The notes beneath the pieces are model-generated. The model was not told the origin of the DNA, did no database searches, and saw only the letters and a program-made list of their open reading frames with translations. 64,000 nt of DNA from Pseudoflavonifractor sp. An44 (GTDB lineage: Bacteria > Bacillota > Clostridia > Oscillospirales > Oscillospiraceae): assembly GCF_002161675.1 (NCBI RefSeq), contig NZ_NFIH01000004.1:62001-126000 (forward strand), in the 5' to 3' direction. Numbering within the stretch: position 1 is the first letter of the stretch; each line of letters opens with the position of its first letter. The translations under genes were made by a program, and so were the position numbers. Positions 43,397 to 52,055 of this stretch are shown here, one piece after another.

Positions 43397-43909
43397 TTAT
43401 TGATCTGCCTCGGCGTCGTAGGCGCGGTTGGCAGAGGTTGTGCTGCTGGGAATTCCCAGGGCCTCGTGGAACTTGCTCTGCACCCGGCGCATCTCGGCGT
43501 GGGCCTCGCCCAGAGCCTCCTCCGCCCGGCGCATCACGTCCTCACAGTACTGGTTGGCAACGGTGCGCATCTCCTTGGACTTCTGGTCGGCCTGGGCCAT
43601 CATCTCGCTGGCCTTCTGGCGGGCCACTGCCATCACCTCGGTCTCGCTGACCAGGCGGCGGGCCTCGTTCTCCGCCCGCTTCTGCAGCTCCTCGGCCTCA
43701 CGCTTGGCGCTGGAGAGCAGCTCGTTGCGGTTGTTGAGCACCTTGCGGGCCTCAGCCAGCTCCACGGGCAGCTGGGCCTTGGCGTCCTCGATGAGGTCCA
43801 GGGCCTTGTCCCGCTCGATGACGCACTTTTCCGAGCTCAAAGGCGCATTGCGGGCCTCGTCCACCATATCAAACAGCATATTCAGCAATTCTTCCACAGA
43901 AGTTGCCAT
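43397..43909 (-). CDS. Coiled-coil protein of unknown function (DivIVA/ATPase-subunit-like)
   Basis: A 170-residue soluble protein, almost wholly helical with heptad-like charged stretches (LIEDAKAQLPVELAEARKVL, then ELLSSAKREAEELQKRAENE). No membrane segment or catalytic motif is visible. Proteins of this type beside coaD in Clostridia are often labelled ATPase or V-type ATPase subunit-like because of their coiled coils; the label says little. ATG 43909 has AAGGAGG upstream, 13 bases after the coaD stop. Possibly a cytoskeletal or membrane-curvature protein; not assignable. Confidence 0.72.
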   Translation of the reverse strand: MATSVEELLNMLFDMVDEARNAPLSSEKCVIERDKALDLIEDAKAQLPVELAEARKVLNNRNELLSSAKREAEELQKRAENEARRLVSETEVMAVARQKASEMMAQADQKSKEMRTVANQYCEDVMRRAEEALGEAHAEMRRVQSKFHEALGIPSSTTSANRAYDAEADQ

Positions 43910-43922
43910 AGGTAATTCCTCC

Positions 43923-44414
43923 TTATTGTTCCTGGGCCCCATTGACCCGATTCTGTACCTGGGTAATAATCTGTCTCGGGACAAATTCCGATAGGTCTGC
44001 CCCGTATCTCGCCATTTCTTTCACGACGGTGGAGCTGAGATAGGCGTACTTGGGACTGGTGTACAAAAACACGGTGTCCAGCTCCTCATACAGCTTGGCA
44101 TTGATCATGGCCATTTGAATCTCAGACTCATAGTCGGACACGGCCCGCAAACCCTTCACCAGCACCTTGGCCCCATGCTGTCTGGCGTAGTCGGCCAGCA
44201 GCTGGCGGGAACAGTCCACCTTCACATTTGGTAGTCCTTCCGTCACTTTCTCAATGAGTTCCACCCGCTCTTCCGGGGTGAACAGGCCGTTTTTGCTGGA
44301 ATTGACCATCACACACACGATGAGCTCGTCAAAGATGGCGGCCGCCCGCTTGATGATGTTCAAATGCCCCAGCGTCACCGGGTCAAAGCTGCCGGGGTAG
44401 ATGGCTCGTTTCAT
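43923..44414 (-). CDS. coaD: Phosphopantetheine adenylyltransferase
   Basis: A 163-residue nucleotidyltransferase that forms dephospho-CoA from 4'-phosphopantetheine and ATP. It shows the HxGH-type motif as GSFDPVTLGHLNIIKRAAAI (residues 8-27), the middle KGLRAVSDYESEIQMAMINA and the C-terminal TSPKYAYLSSTVVKEMARYG. Length is standard. ATG 44414 begins the conserved MKRAIYPGSFD; four residues further upstream in frame are not conserved. It follows rsmD by 4 bases, the usual Firmicute pairing. Confidence 0.96.
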   Translation of the reverse strand: MKRAIYPGSFDPVTLGHLNIIKRAAAIFDELIVCVMVNSSKNGLFTPEERVELIEKVTEGLPNVKVDCSRQLLADYARQHGAKVLVKGLRAVSDYESEIQMAMINAKLYEELDTVFLYTSPKYAYLSSTVVKEMARYGADLSEFVPRQIITQVQNRVNGAQEQ

Positions 44415-44418
44415 TGGG

Positions 44419-44964
44419 TCACACACTCCTGCGGTACAAGGTCAGCTTGATCTTCCCGTACCGGTAGTCACGCCCCTTCTCATAGGGGGCCGCAAGCTCC
44501 GGAAGCTGGGCTTCCACTGGAGACTCGCATACTATTATACCATTTCTCGACACAATGTCAATTGCCGTCATGCGTTCCAGGGCCTGTTTTATGCAGTCAG
44601 AGGCATAGGGCGGGTCGAGAAACACCAGATCATAGGGCCCCTTGGCGCTGGCCAGGAAGGCGTCGAACTCGGTTTGGTGGAAAGCCGCCCGGTCGGTGAG
44701 GTTGCAGGCCTTCACATTGTCCCGCACGATCTTCATGGCGGCGGGCGAGTGGTCCACAAAGTCGCACCAGGCCGCCCCCCGGGACAGGCACTCAATGCCC
44801 AGCTGTCCGGTGCCGGCAAACAGGTCCAGCACCCGTCTGCCAGGAATGTCAAACTGAATGATGTTGAAAAGCCCCTCTTTCACCCGGTCGGTGGTGGGGC
44901 GGGTGTCCATGCCGGGCAGCTCCTTGAGCCGCTTTCCCCGGGCCGTTCCCGTGATGACACGCAT
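44419..44964 (-). CDS. rsmD: 16S rRNA (guanine-966-N2)-methyltransferase
   Basis: A 181-residue RsmD: MRVITGTARGKRLKELPGMD start, TRPTTDRVKEGLFNI, the SAM-site LDLFAGTGQLGIECLSRGA and the catalytic DPPYA loop (LVFLDPPYASDCIKQ). It methylates G966 of 16S rRNA late in 30S assembly. Between uvrC (9 bases upstream) and coaD (4 bases downstream). Confidence 0.95.
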   Translation of the reverse strand: MRVITGTARGKRLKELPGMDTRPTTDRVKEGLFNIIQFDIPGRRVLDLFAGTGQLGIECLSRGAAWCDFVDHSPAAMKIVRDNVKACNLTDRAAFHQTEFDAFLASAKGPYDLVFLDPPYASDCIKQALERMTAIDIVSRNGIIVCESPVEAQLPELAAPYEKGRDYRYGKIKLTLYRRSV

Positions 44965-44973
44965 GGTAACGTC

Positions 44974-46794
44974 TCACTCCTTATGAAAATAGTCATATAC
45001 CGCCTGGGCGGCGTTTTGAGGCACCACTTCTCGCAGCTGCTCCACCGAGGCTCCTCGAATGGCCTTAATGCTTTTAAAATGGCGGAGCAAAGCGGTCTTG
45101 CGGGTGGGGCCCACCCCGGCAATCTCGTCCAGCACCGAGCCCTTCATCCGCTTGCCCTGCCTAGAGCGCATAAATTCTATGGCAAAGCGGTGGGTCTCCT
45201 CCTGGATGCGGCCAATGAGGGCAAAGAGGGCCTGGTTTTGCTGCAAGCCGATCTCCTGCCCCTCCCCGTCCACCAGGGCCCGGGTGCGGTGTCGGTCGTC
45301 TTTGACCATGCCGAAGATGGGGATGCTGAGGCCCAGCTCTTTCAGGGCAGAGGCCGCCGCCCGCACCTGTCCCACGCCGCCGTCTATGAGCAGCACGTCG
45401 GGCATCTCCCCAAACTTCTCGTCCCCGTCCAGATACCGCCGGAAGCGGCGGGAAATGACCTGCTCCATGGAGGCGTAGTCGTCGGCGTGCTCCAGCCCCT
45501 TGAGGGTGAAGTGGCGGTAGTCCCGTTTCAGAGGCCTGCCGTCCACGTGCACCGTCATGGAGGCCACGATGTCCGCGTTACCGCTGTTGGAGATGTCAAA
45601 GGCCTCCATGCGGTGTGGAGGCTTTGCCAGCCCCAACAGCCGCCCCAGGGCCTCCATGAGTTTGGAGGTGCGCTCCTGGGCGGAGGTGGCCCGCTGCACC
45701 TCCTCGGCGGCGTTTTGGTTGGCCATGGCCACCAGCTCGGTTTTGGCCCCTCGCTGGGGGGTGAGCAGCTCCACCTTCCGGCCCACCGCCTGGGTGAGCA
45801 TCCGGGCCAGCTCCACCTGGCCGTCAAAGTCCAGGGGGAGGAGAATCTGCCGGGGCAGGGCCTGGCGGCCCTGGTAATACTGGGCGGTCAATGTGGCCAC
45901 GCTCTCCCCCTCGTCCTCCTCCATGGGCAGGGGCAGCAGCTGCCAGTCCTTGGCCGCCAGCTCGCCGTCCACATAGTGGAGCACCACAAAACAGCTCTTG
46001 GCCTCGCCCCGGTGGTAGCCCACCACGTCGGTGTCCGCCAGAGAGCCCACCACCGCCTTCTGCCGCTTGGCCAGCAGCTGCACCGCCCGGATGCGGTCCC
46101 GGTACTGGGCGGCCTTTTCAAAGCGCAGGTCCTCGGCGGCCTGTTCCATCTCCCCGGTCCACTCCGCCACCACCTGGTCCAGCTTGCCCTCCAGCAGCTG
46201 CACCGCCTTGTCCATGTTGGCCCGGTACTGGCTCTGGTCCATATCGGCGCGGCAATAGCCGTCACAGGTGCCCATGTGGAAGTTCAGGCAGGGGCGCTCC
46301 TTGCCGATGTCCCGGGGGAACTTCCGCTTGCAGGTAGGCAGGCGCAGGGCGGAGAGCAGGGCGTCGATGATGCCCTGGCTGGCCCCCCGGGTGCCGTAGG
46401 GACCGAAATATCGGGCCCCGTCCCGGGCCACCTTGGAGGTGAGGGAGAACTGGGGGTACTCCTCCTGAACGCTGAGGCGGATATAGGGGTAGCCCTTGCT
46501 GTCCTTGAGCAGAATGTTGTACCGGGGCTGGTGGCGCTTGATGAGGGCGCACTCCAGCACCAGGGCCTCGAACTCCGTGGCCACCACAATGACGTCAAAG
46601 TGGTGGATCTGGGAGACCATGGCCCGGGTCTTTTCATTGTGGCGGCTCTGGTCCTGGAAATACTGGCTCACCCGGTTTTTCAGCGCCTTGGCCTTGCCCA
46701 CGTAGATCACTTCACTGGCGGCGTTTTGCATGATATACACCCCGGGCTTTAACGGCAGTGCGTGGGCCTTGTCCCGCAGCTCTTCAAAGGTCAT
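44974..46794 (-). CDS. uvrC: Excinuclease ABC subunit C
   Basis: A 606-residue nucleotide-excision-repair endonuclease. The N-terminal GIY-YIG domain (LPLKPGVYIMQNAASEVIYV, then KNRVSQYFQDQSRHNEKTRA) makes the 3' incision. The UvrB-interacting UVR motif lies in the middle, and the RNase H-like 5' nuclease has DALLIDGG-type DVLLIDGGVGQVRAAASALK. The C-terminal helix-hairpin-helix is GVGPTRKTALLRHFKSIKAI. ATG 46794 has GGGAGGG close upstream. First gene of the uvrC-rsmD-coaD run after the ptsH terminator. Confidence 0.96.
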   Translation of the reverse strand: MTFEELRDKAHALPLKPGVYIMQNAASEVIYVGKAKALKNRVSQYFQDQSRHNEKTRAMVSQIHHFDVIVVATEFEALVLECALIKRHQPRYNILLKDSKGYPYIRLSVQEEYPQFSLTSKVARDGARYFGPYGTRGASQGIIDALLSALRLPTCKRKFPRDIGKERPCLNFHMGTCDGYCRADMDQSQYRANMDKAVQLLEGKLDQVVAEWTGEMEQAAEDLRFEKAAQYRDRIRAVQLLAKRQKAVVGSLADTDVVGYHRGEAKSCFVVLHYVDGELAAKDWQLLPLPMEEDEGESVATLTAQYYQGRQALPRQILLPLDFDGQVELARMLTQAVGRKVELLTPQRGAKTELVAMANQNAAEEVQRATSAQERTSKLMEALGRLLGLAKPPHRMEAFDISNSGNADIVASMTVHVDGRPLKRDYRHFTLKGLEHADDYASMEQVISRRFRRYLDGDEKFGEMPDVLLIDGGVGQVRAAASALKELGLSIPIFGMVKDDRHRTRALVDGEGQEIGLQQNQALFALIGRIQEETHRFAIEFMRSRQGKRMKGSVLDEIAGVGPTRKTALLRHFKSIKAIRGASVEQLREVVPQNAAQAVYDYFHKE

Positions 46795-46810
46795 AGATAC
46801 CCTCCCCACG

Positions 46811-46838
46811 AAAAAAGCGCCGCAAATTGCGGCGCTTT
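46811..46838 (-). terminator. Terminator of ptsH
   Basis: A 12-base stem AAAGCGCCGCAA/TTGCGGCGCTTT, followed by a T run on the minus strand, 17 bases after the HPr stop. Confidence 0.9.
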
Positions 46839-46854
46839 CATCTATTTGTCTGGC

Positions 46855-47118
46855 TTACTCAGAAAAATCGGAGTTGATCAGCTCCACCAGAGCGTTGACA
46901 GCCTCCTCCTCGTCGGGGCCGTCGGCGATGAGGGTGATGGCGGTGCCCTTCACGATGCCCAGAGAGAGCACGCCCAGCAGGCTCTTGGCGTTGACACGGC
47001 GCTCTTCCTTTTCCACCCACACGGAGCTCTTGAATTCATTGGCTTTCTGGATAAAGAAGGTGGCCGGACGAGCGTGCAGGCCAACCTGGTTGTTCACAAC
47101 AGTCTCTTTCGTTACCAT
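46855..47118 (-). CDS. ptsH: Phosphocarrier protein HPr
   Basis: An 87-residue HPr of the phosphotransferase system. The PEP-dependent site His15 is in GLHARPA and the HPr-kinase site Ser46 is in NAKSLLGVLSLGI, so the protein can act both in sugar uptake and in catabolite repression by CcpA, as in Firmicutes. No ptsI lies next to it; it is monocistronic between its own promoter (47196-47224) and a terminator. A Crh-type paralog would lack His15, so HPr is the call. Confidence 0.96.
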   Translation of the reverse strand: MVTKETVVNNQVGLHARPATFFIQKANEFKSSVWVEKEERRVNAKSLLGVLSLGIVKGTAITLIADGPDEEEAVNALVELINSDFSE

Positions 47119-47195
47119 AAGAGATTCCCTCCATATTCTTGCTTGGATTGGGGGAGTACTATCCCGCGCTTTCCCCGAAAATATTTTGCATTCCT

Positions 47196-47224
47196 AGCAT
47201 ACCAAATTTGGCAAGTAACGTCAA
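47196..47224 (-). promoter_or_regulatory. Promoter of ptsH
   Basis: Minus-strand TTGACG (47224-47219), 17 bases, TATGCT (47201-47196), 78 bases before the HPr start. It lies in the 168-base gap after mutS2. Confidence 0.78.
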
Positions 47225-47286
47225 CAGCATTTTGTACAAATCGCAGCGGTCCGTTTGGTGAAAAGTACGATTCACCCGTTCCTTGG

Positions 47287-49671
47287 TTATTTCATGGTCA
47301 CCACGGTGACGCCGTCCTCTCCTTCACCATATGCACCAGGGCGGGCAGATTTCACATATCGGCTGTGCTTGAGGTGCTCCCGCACTGCCTTGCGCAAAGC
47401 GCCGGTGCCCTTGCCGTGGATGATGGTTACCGTCTCCAGCTTGCCCATGAGGGCGTTGTCCAGGAACATGTCCACAGCGGCCAGGGCCTCGTCCACCATC
47501 ATACCCCGCAGGTCCAGCTCCGCCTTGGCGGCAGCGGCCCGGAAGGGGCGGGTGACGGTGGCTTTGCGGGCCTTGTCCTTCTGGCTCTGCTTGTGGCGGG
47601 CGGTGGCCTCTTCCAGCACCCGCACCTCGTCCTGCTTGGCCTTGAGCTTCAAAATACCCGCCTGGAGCTGGAGGGTGCCGTCCTTGTTCACCCCCACCAC
47701 CTGGGCCTGGGTGTGGGTTTTCAGCACCTCCACCATGTCTCCCACCACCGCCGGGCGGGTGGGTGCGGGAGCCTCCAGCTCCTCGCCCTTGGCGCCCAGG
47801 GCGTTCTCCGCCTCGTTGAGGGTGCGGCGCAGGTCGGAGCGCTGCTGGTTGTCGTCCACCCACTCGCGGGCCTTCTCCTGGCGGCGGCGCATGGCGTTGA
47901 GCTCCTTAAACACGGCATCGGCGGTGTCCCGGGCCTCCTGGATGATGGCACGGGCCTCGGCCTGAGCCTTCTCGGTGGCCTTCCGCCGCTCCTCCTCGAT
48001 GCGCTCCCGGTAGTGGTCCGCCTCGGCCTTGGTGCGCTCCATCTCCCGGCGCAGCTCCTGGGCCTTCTCCTTCTCCCGCTCCATGGCCTGGCGCTGGCTC
48101 TCCAGCTGGCTGATGACATCCTCAAAGCGGACGTTTTCCGCATCAATCCGGTCGGCGGCCCGCTGGATGATGTAGTCGGGCAGCCCCAGGCGGCGGGAGA
48201 TGGCAAAGGCGTTGGACTTGCCGGGGATACCGATGAGCACCCGGTAGGTGGGGGCCAGGGTGTCCACGTTGAACTCACAGGAGGCGTTCTCTACCCCCTG
48301 GGTGGTCATGGCGTACACCTTCAACTCGGCGTAATGGGTGGTGGCGGCCACACGGGCCCCCAGCTGACGGGCGGACTCGATGATGGCGGCGGCCAGAGCG
48401 GCGCCCTCCACCGGGTCGGTGCCCGCCCCCAACTCGTCGAAGAGCACCAGGGTGTCCTCATCCAGCTGCTCCAGCATGGCCACAATGTTCACCATGTGGG
48501 AGGAGAAGGTGGACAGGGACTGGTCAATGGACTGCTCGTCGCCAATGTCCGCCAGCACCGCCGAGCACACCCGAATGGTGGACCCGTCCATGGCGGGGAT
48601 GTGGAGGCCGCACTGGGCCATGAGGGTCAAGAGGCCCAGAGTCTTCAAGGTCACCGTCTTACCACCGGTGTTGGGACCGGTGATGACCAGGGTGTCAAAG
48701 TCACGGCCCAAGTACAGGTCGTTGTGCACGGCAGTCTTGGGGTCCAGCAGGGGGTGGCGGGCTTTTTTCAGCTCAATGTAGTCCCCCAACACCGGCTCCA
48801 TGCCCCCCATGTGGGTGGACAGCTTGGCCCGGGCGAAGATCACGTCCAGGGCGATGAGGGTGCGGTAGTTGTCCTCGATGCCCTCCCGGAACCCGGCACA
48901 GTCGGCGGACAGCTCCGCCAGAATGCGCTCGATCTCCTTCTGCTCCTTCATTTGCAGCTCTCGCAGCTCATTGTTGGCGTTGACCACCCCCATGGGCTCG
49001 ATGAAGAAGGTGCCGCCGGAGCCGGACACATCGTGGACCAGGCCGGGAATCTCGTTTTTGTGCTCGCTCTTCACCGGCACCACGTAGCGGCCACCCCGCA
49101 TGGTGATGATGGACTCCTGCAAATACTTGGACTGGTTGGAGGAGATGAGGCGGTTGAGCACGTCCCGCACCTTCCCCGCCGCCGCCCGGATGTGGCGGCG
49201 GATGTCCGCCAGCTCGGGGGAAGCGGAGTCGGCGATCTCATCCTCGCTGAGGATGGAGCCGCTGATTTTCTCCTCCAAAAAGCGGTTGGGGGACAAGCTG
49301 TGGAAATAGCCGTCCAACACGGTCTTTTCCGTGCTCTCCCCCACTCCGTACTCCCGCACATTGCGGGCGCAGCGCAGCACCTGGGCGATGTCCAGCAGCT
49401 CCCGGGTGTTCAATGCGCCGCCCCGGTCCGCCCGCTGCAAGGCAGCGGCCACCGGGCGCACCCCGGAAAAGGAGGGTGTGCCGTGCTTGACCAGCATTTG
49501 AAAGGCGGCCGAGGTCTGCTTTTGCAGCCGGGACACGTCGGACACCACCGTCTGAGGTCGCACCTTGCGGCAGGTCTCCTTGCCCTCCTCGGTCACCGCC
49601 TCGTCAGCCAGCATGGCCAGCACCCGCGGCAGTTCCAGGGTCTGTATGGATTTTTCAAGTAGTTCTGTCAT
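47287..49671 (-). CDS. mutS2: MutS2 (ribosome-rescue ATPase/endonuclease)
   Basis: A 794-residue MutS2: MutS-like core and lever domains, ATPase Walker A in TGPNTGGKTVTLKTLGLL near residue 335, Walker B VLFDELGAGTDPVEG, a long coiled-coil/KOW linker region and a C-terminal Smr endonuclease domain (LDLRGMMVDEALAAVDMFLD, then IIHGKGTGALR). It is thought to split collided ribosomes and to limit recombination. The last part overlaps nothing; its start overlaps recO by 17 bases, so both are coupled. Confidence 0.95.
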   Translation of the reverse strand: MTELLEKSIQTLELPRVLAMLADEAVTEEGKETCRKVRPQTVVSDVSRLQKQTSAAFQMLVKHGTPSFSGVRPVAAALQRADRGGALNTRELLDIAQVLRCARNVREYGVGESTEKTVLDGYFHSLSPNRFLEEKISGSILSEDEIADSASPELADIRRHIRAAAGKVRDVLNRLISSNQSKYLQESIITMRGGRYVVPVKSEHKNEIPGLVHDVSGSGGTFFIEPMGVVNANNELRELQMKEQKEIERILAELSADCAGFREGIEDNYRTLIALDVIFARAKLSTHMGGMEPVLGDYIELKKARHPLLDPKTAVHNDLYLGRDFDTLVITGPNTGGKTVTLKTLGLLTLMAQCGLHIPAMDGSTIRVCSAVLADIGDEQSIDQSLSTFSSHMVNIVAMLEQLDEDTLVLFDELGAGTDPVEGAALAAAIIESARQLGARVAATTHYAELKVYAMTTQGVENASCEFNVDTLAPTYRVLIGIPGKSNAFAISRRLGLPDYIIQRAADRIDAENVRFEDVISQLESQRQAMEREKEKAQELRREMERTKAEADHYRERIEEERRKATEKAQAEARAIIQEARDTADAVFKELNAMRRRQEKAREWVDDNQQRSDLRRTLNEAENALGAKGEELEAPAPTRPAVVGDMVEVLKTHTQAQVVGVNKDGTLQLQAGILKLKAKQDEVRVLEEATARHKQSQKDKARKATVTRPFRAAAAKAELDLRGMMVDEALAAVDMFLDNALMGKLETVTIIHGKGTGALRKAVREHLKHSRYVKSARPGAYGEGEDGVTVVTMK

Positions 49672-50431
49672 ATGTCATAGTCTCCGTATGCAAGGACTTA
49701 TAGAAGTCCAGGGTATGAAATCCTCGTTCCAACTGGGTCATGAGATAGGCCTCGGAGGCGTCCGCCAGCTTTCTAAGGGACGGTTTGTCCAGCGTAAAGG
49801 AGAACAGCCGCTTGGGGTTGCCCCACATGATGTATCGCAGGGCCGCCAGAGCCGCCCCGGTCAGAGGCATGGACACTCCCTCCCCCAGCTTCTCCCGGCA
49901 CCCCTTGCAGTGGAGTACCCCTTCCCGCAGGTGGAGGCAGGGGGCCTCCGGGGTCTCGCAGCCGCACACCCCGCACTCTCCCACCATGGGCTCATAGCCC
50001 GCCAGGGCCATGGCCTTCCACTCAAAGGCGGTCTTCACCTGGGTGAGGGACACGGACATCTCATCCAGGGCATGGAGGGCGTTGAGAGTGAGGGCCAGCA
50101 GCTCCGGCTCGGGCTGCTCCCCCTCGCACAGAGTCTCGGTGACCTGGGCAAAATAGCTGCCCAAGGCCAGCTTGTCCAAGTCCTCCCGCACCCCACGAAA
50201 GGCCCGCTGGGTCACCGCCTCCTTCACCTGCCAGCGGCCCTGGCGCTGGGAGAGGGTGAACTCGGCCCAGGTCAGCACTTGGCAGGCGGCGGCGGTGGCA
50301 TCCTTTTTCTTGCGCACGCCCCGGGCAGACAGGGTGAGCTTGCCCTGCTCCGGGGTGAGCACGGTGAGCAACTTATCCGAGTCCTTGTACTCCACTTCCC
50401 GCAGGACCAGGGCTGTGGTGGTCAGGTACAT
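49655..50431 (-). CDS. recO: DNA repair protein RecO
   Basis: A 258-residue recombination mediator that loads RecA with RecR. The N-terminal OB fold starts YLTTTALVLREVEYKDSDKL, with GKLTLSARGVRKKK. The zinc ribbon is CGVCGCETPEAPCLHLREGV with later CKGC. ATG overlaps the end of the GNAT gene by 10 bases, its stop overlaps mutS2. Era-(YqzL)-RecO order is the classic Firmicute arrangement, interrupted here by an acetyltransferase. Confidence 0.94.
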   Translation of the reverse strand: MYLTTTALVLREVEYKDSDKLLTVLTPEQGKLTLSARGVRKKKDATAAACQVLTWAEFTLSQRQGRWQVKEAVTQRAFRGVREDLDKLALGSYFAQVTETLCEGEQPEPELLALTLNALHALDEMSVSLTQVKTAFEWKAMALAGYEPMVGECGVCGCETPEAPCLHLREGVLHCKGCREKLGEGVSMPLTGAALAALRYIMWGNPKRLFSFTLDKPSLRKLADASEAYLMTQLERGFHTLDFYKSLHTETMTYDRTT

Positions 50432-50922
50432 GGGGTGTCCTCCGATTGCCAGGCATACACAATCATGCCCGGCTCCTCCTCTCCCCAGCCGTTGATGGGT
50501 TGGCGATCCGTGGCCACAAAGCCGCGGGCCACATGGGTGGCGATGGAGGGGGCATTTCGGGGGGAGACCAGGCTGAACAGCTCACCCGCTCCCTGCCCCG
50601 TGAGCAGCTCCTGGGTGTGCTTTATCAGCTGTTTGGCCCAGCCCTTGCCTCGGGCCTGGGGAGCGGTCTCCAGGGCCTCCAGGAACCACACCCCCGGGGC
50701 ACTCTCTACGCAGCGCAGGGCACTGACCCACACGCCGTCCACTTCCTCCACCAGCACCATCTGGCGGTGGTGGGTGACAAATTCTTTCAAAAACTCTTCA
50801 TAAGCCTGTTCCATGGCCTGGGGCGATTCAAAATGGCGTGCCAGTTGGTCCATGGACTCCCGGTAGAGGTCCACCAGACGGCGCACCGTCTCCGGCTCCA
50901 CCTGGGTGACACGTTTGAGCAT
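50422..50922 (-). CDS. GNAT-family N-acetyltransferase
   Basis: A 166-residue acetyltransferase: central strand VDGVWVSALRCVESAPGVWF and the acetyl-CoA-binding motif A QARGKGWAKQLIKHTQELLT (R/Q-x-x-G-x-G/A pattern). C-terminal part has GFVATDRQPINGWGEEEPGM. Substrate unknown. It is inserted between era and recO, where a small gene is usually alone. Its 5' part overlaps a YqzL-like frame, and AAGGAA precedes the ATG. Confidence 0.85.
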   Translation of the reverse strand: MLKRVTQVEPETVRRLVDLYRESMDQLARHFESPQAMEQAYEEFLKEFVTHHRQMVLVEEVDGVWVSALRCVESAPGVWFLEALETAPQARGKGWAKQLIKHTQELLTGQGAGELFSLVSPRNAPSIATHVARGFVATDRQPINGWGEEEPGMIVYAWQSEDTPCT

Positions 50923-51028
50923 TGGTCTTTCCTTCTTTCTCCGTCTCCGGGCGCTCCCAGCGGGTCATGAGCCACGCCTCGGGCAGCCCGGTCTTCCAAA
51001 ACAGCTCCCAGTTCCCCAATGGCTTCAC
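50828..51028 (-). CDS. YqzL-like small protein (overlapping GNAT start)
   Basis: A 66-residue frame starting with GTG at 51028, AAGGGG 9 bases upstream. The start MKPLGNWELFWKTGLPEAWL matches the pattern of YqzL proteins, about 45 residues with W-x-L-F-x-x-T-G-x-x-x-x-Y/W-L, which sit between era and recO in Firmicutes. The 3' 95 bases overlap the GNAT gene in another frame, so the natural protein may have become extended when the acetyltransferase was inserted. Short; assigned by motif and synteny. Confidence 0.5.
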   Translation of the reverse strand: MKPLGNWELFWKTGLPEAWLMTRWERPETEKEGKTNAQTCHPGGAGDGAPSGGPLPGVHGPTGTPF

Positions 51029-51092
51029 GCTTCACATCCCCTTTCTACCCTTTAGGGTGAGAGGGGATGTGTTCGTTTATAACTGGGAATTT

Positions 51093-51989
51093 TTACTCCT
51101 CAGTATAGCCAAAATTGTGGATAAGATTAATATTGTCTCTCCAGTTTTCTTTCACCTTCACCCAAGTTTCCAGGTACACCTTGGCCCCCATAAAGGCCTC
51201 CATGTCCTCCCGGGCCTGGGTGGAGATCTTCTTGAGCATGGAGCCCTTCTTGCCGATGATGATGCCCTTGTGGGAGTCCTTCTCACAGTAGATGGTGACG
51301 TGGCAGTCGATGATATCGTCGTCCCGCTGGGTGAATCGGGTCACCTCCACGGCGGTGCCGTGGGGAATCTCCTGGTCCAGGTTGCGCAGCAGCTTCTCCC
51401 GGACGATCTCCGCCATGATCTGCCGCTCGGGCTGGTCGGTGACCACATCGTCGGGGAACAGCTGGGGTCCCTCGGGAATCCACTTGGCCAGCAGGTCCAG
51501 CAGTTCTTCCACACCCTCCCCGGTTTTTGCGGAAATGGGCATGACGGCGTCCCAGTTGTGGGCGGCGCCATACACGGCCATCACAGACAGCAGCTTTTCC
51601 TTCTCGATGGTGTCAATCTTATTGATGACCAGCACGGCGGGGGCGCCCAGGGCCTTGATGCGGCCGATGAGCTCCTCCTCGGCGGGGCCGATGCGGTCCA
51701 CCGGCTCCACCAGCAGCATCACGCCGTCCACGTCCGCCACGGACTGGCGCACCACCTTCACCATGTAGTCGCCTAGGCGGGTGCGGGCCTTGTGCAGGCC
51801 GGGGGTGTCCACAAAGACGAACTGAGTGTCTCCCCGGTTCAACACCGCACAGATGCGGTTACGGGTGGTCTGGGGCTTGGAGGAGACAATGGCGATCTTC
51901 TCCCCCACCAGGGTGTTGGTCAGGGTGGACTTGCCCACGTTGGGGCGGCCCACGATGGTGATAATTCCGCTTTTCTTGATCTGAGACAT
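51093..51989 (-). CDS. era: GTPase Era
   Basis: A 298-residue GTPase for 30S maturation. G1 GRPNVGKSTLTNTLVGEKIA, G2 SSKPQTTRNRI, G3 DTPGLHKART, G4 NKID and the C-terminal KH domain (EKDSHKGIIIGKKGSMLKKI) are all present. Length is standard. It lies between a lipoprotein gene and the YqzL-like frame, in the ybeY-era-recO block. Confidence 0.97.
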   Translation of the reverse strand: MSQIKKSGIITIVGRPNVGKSTLTNTLVGEKIAIVSSKPQTTRNRICAVLNRGDTQFVFVDTPGLHKARTRLGDYMVKVVRQSVADVDGVMLLVEPVDRIGPAEEELIGRIKALGAPAVLVINKIDTIEKEKLLSVMAVYGAAHNWDAVMPISAKTGEGVEELLDLLAKWIPEGPQLFPDDVVTDQPERQIMAEIVREKLLRNLDQEIPHGTAVEVTRFTQRDDDIIDCHVTIYCEKDSHKGIIIGKKGSMLKKISTQAREDMEAFMGAKVYLETWVKVKENWRDNINLIHNFGYTEE

Positions 51990-52055
51990 AGTAGATGATC
52001 CTCAACTTTCTTTGGTATTGGCATTGAACATAGCCAGTTTTATTTGGAAGAGAAT

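Noticed and set aside
44401-46752. A 783-codon plus-strand frame
   Set aside because: Antisense shadow of uvrC/rsmD in GC-rich DNA.
46762-49662. A 966-codon open frame on the plus strand
   Set aside because: Antisense to mutS2 and ptsH, low-complexity Leu/Gly/His content, no ribosome site.
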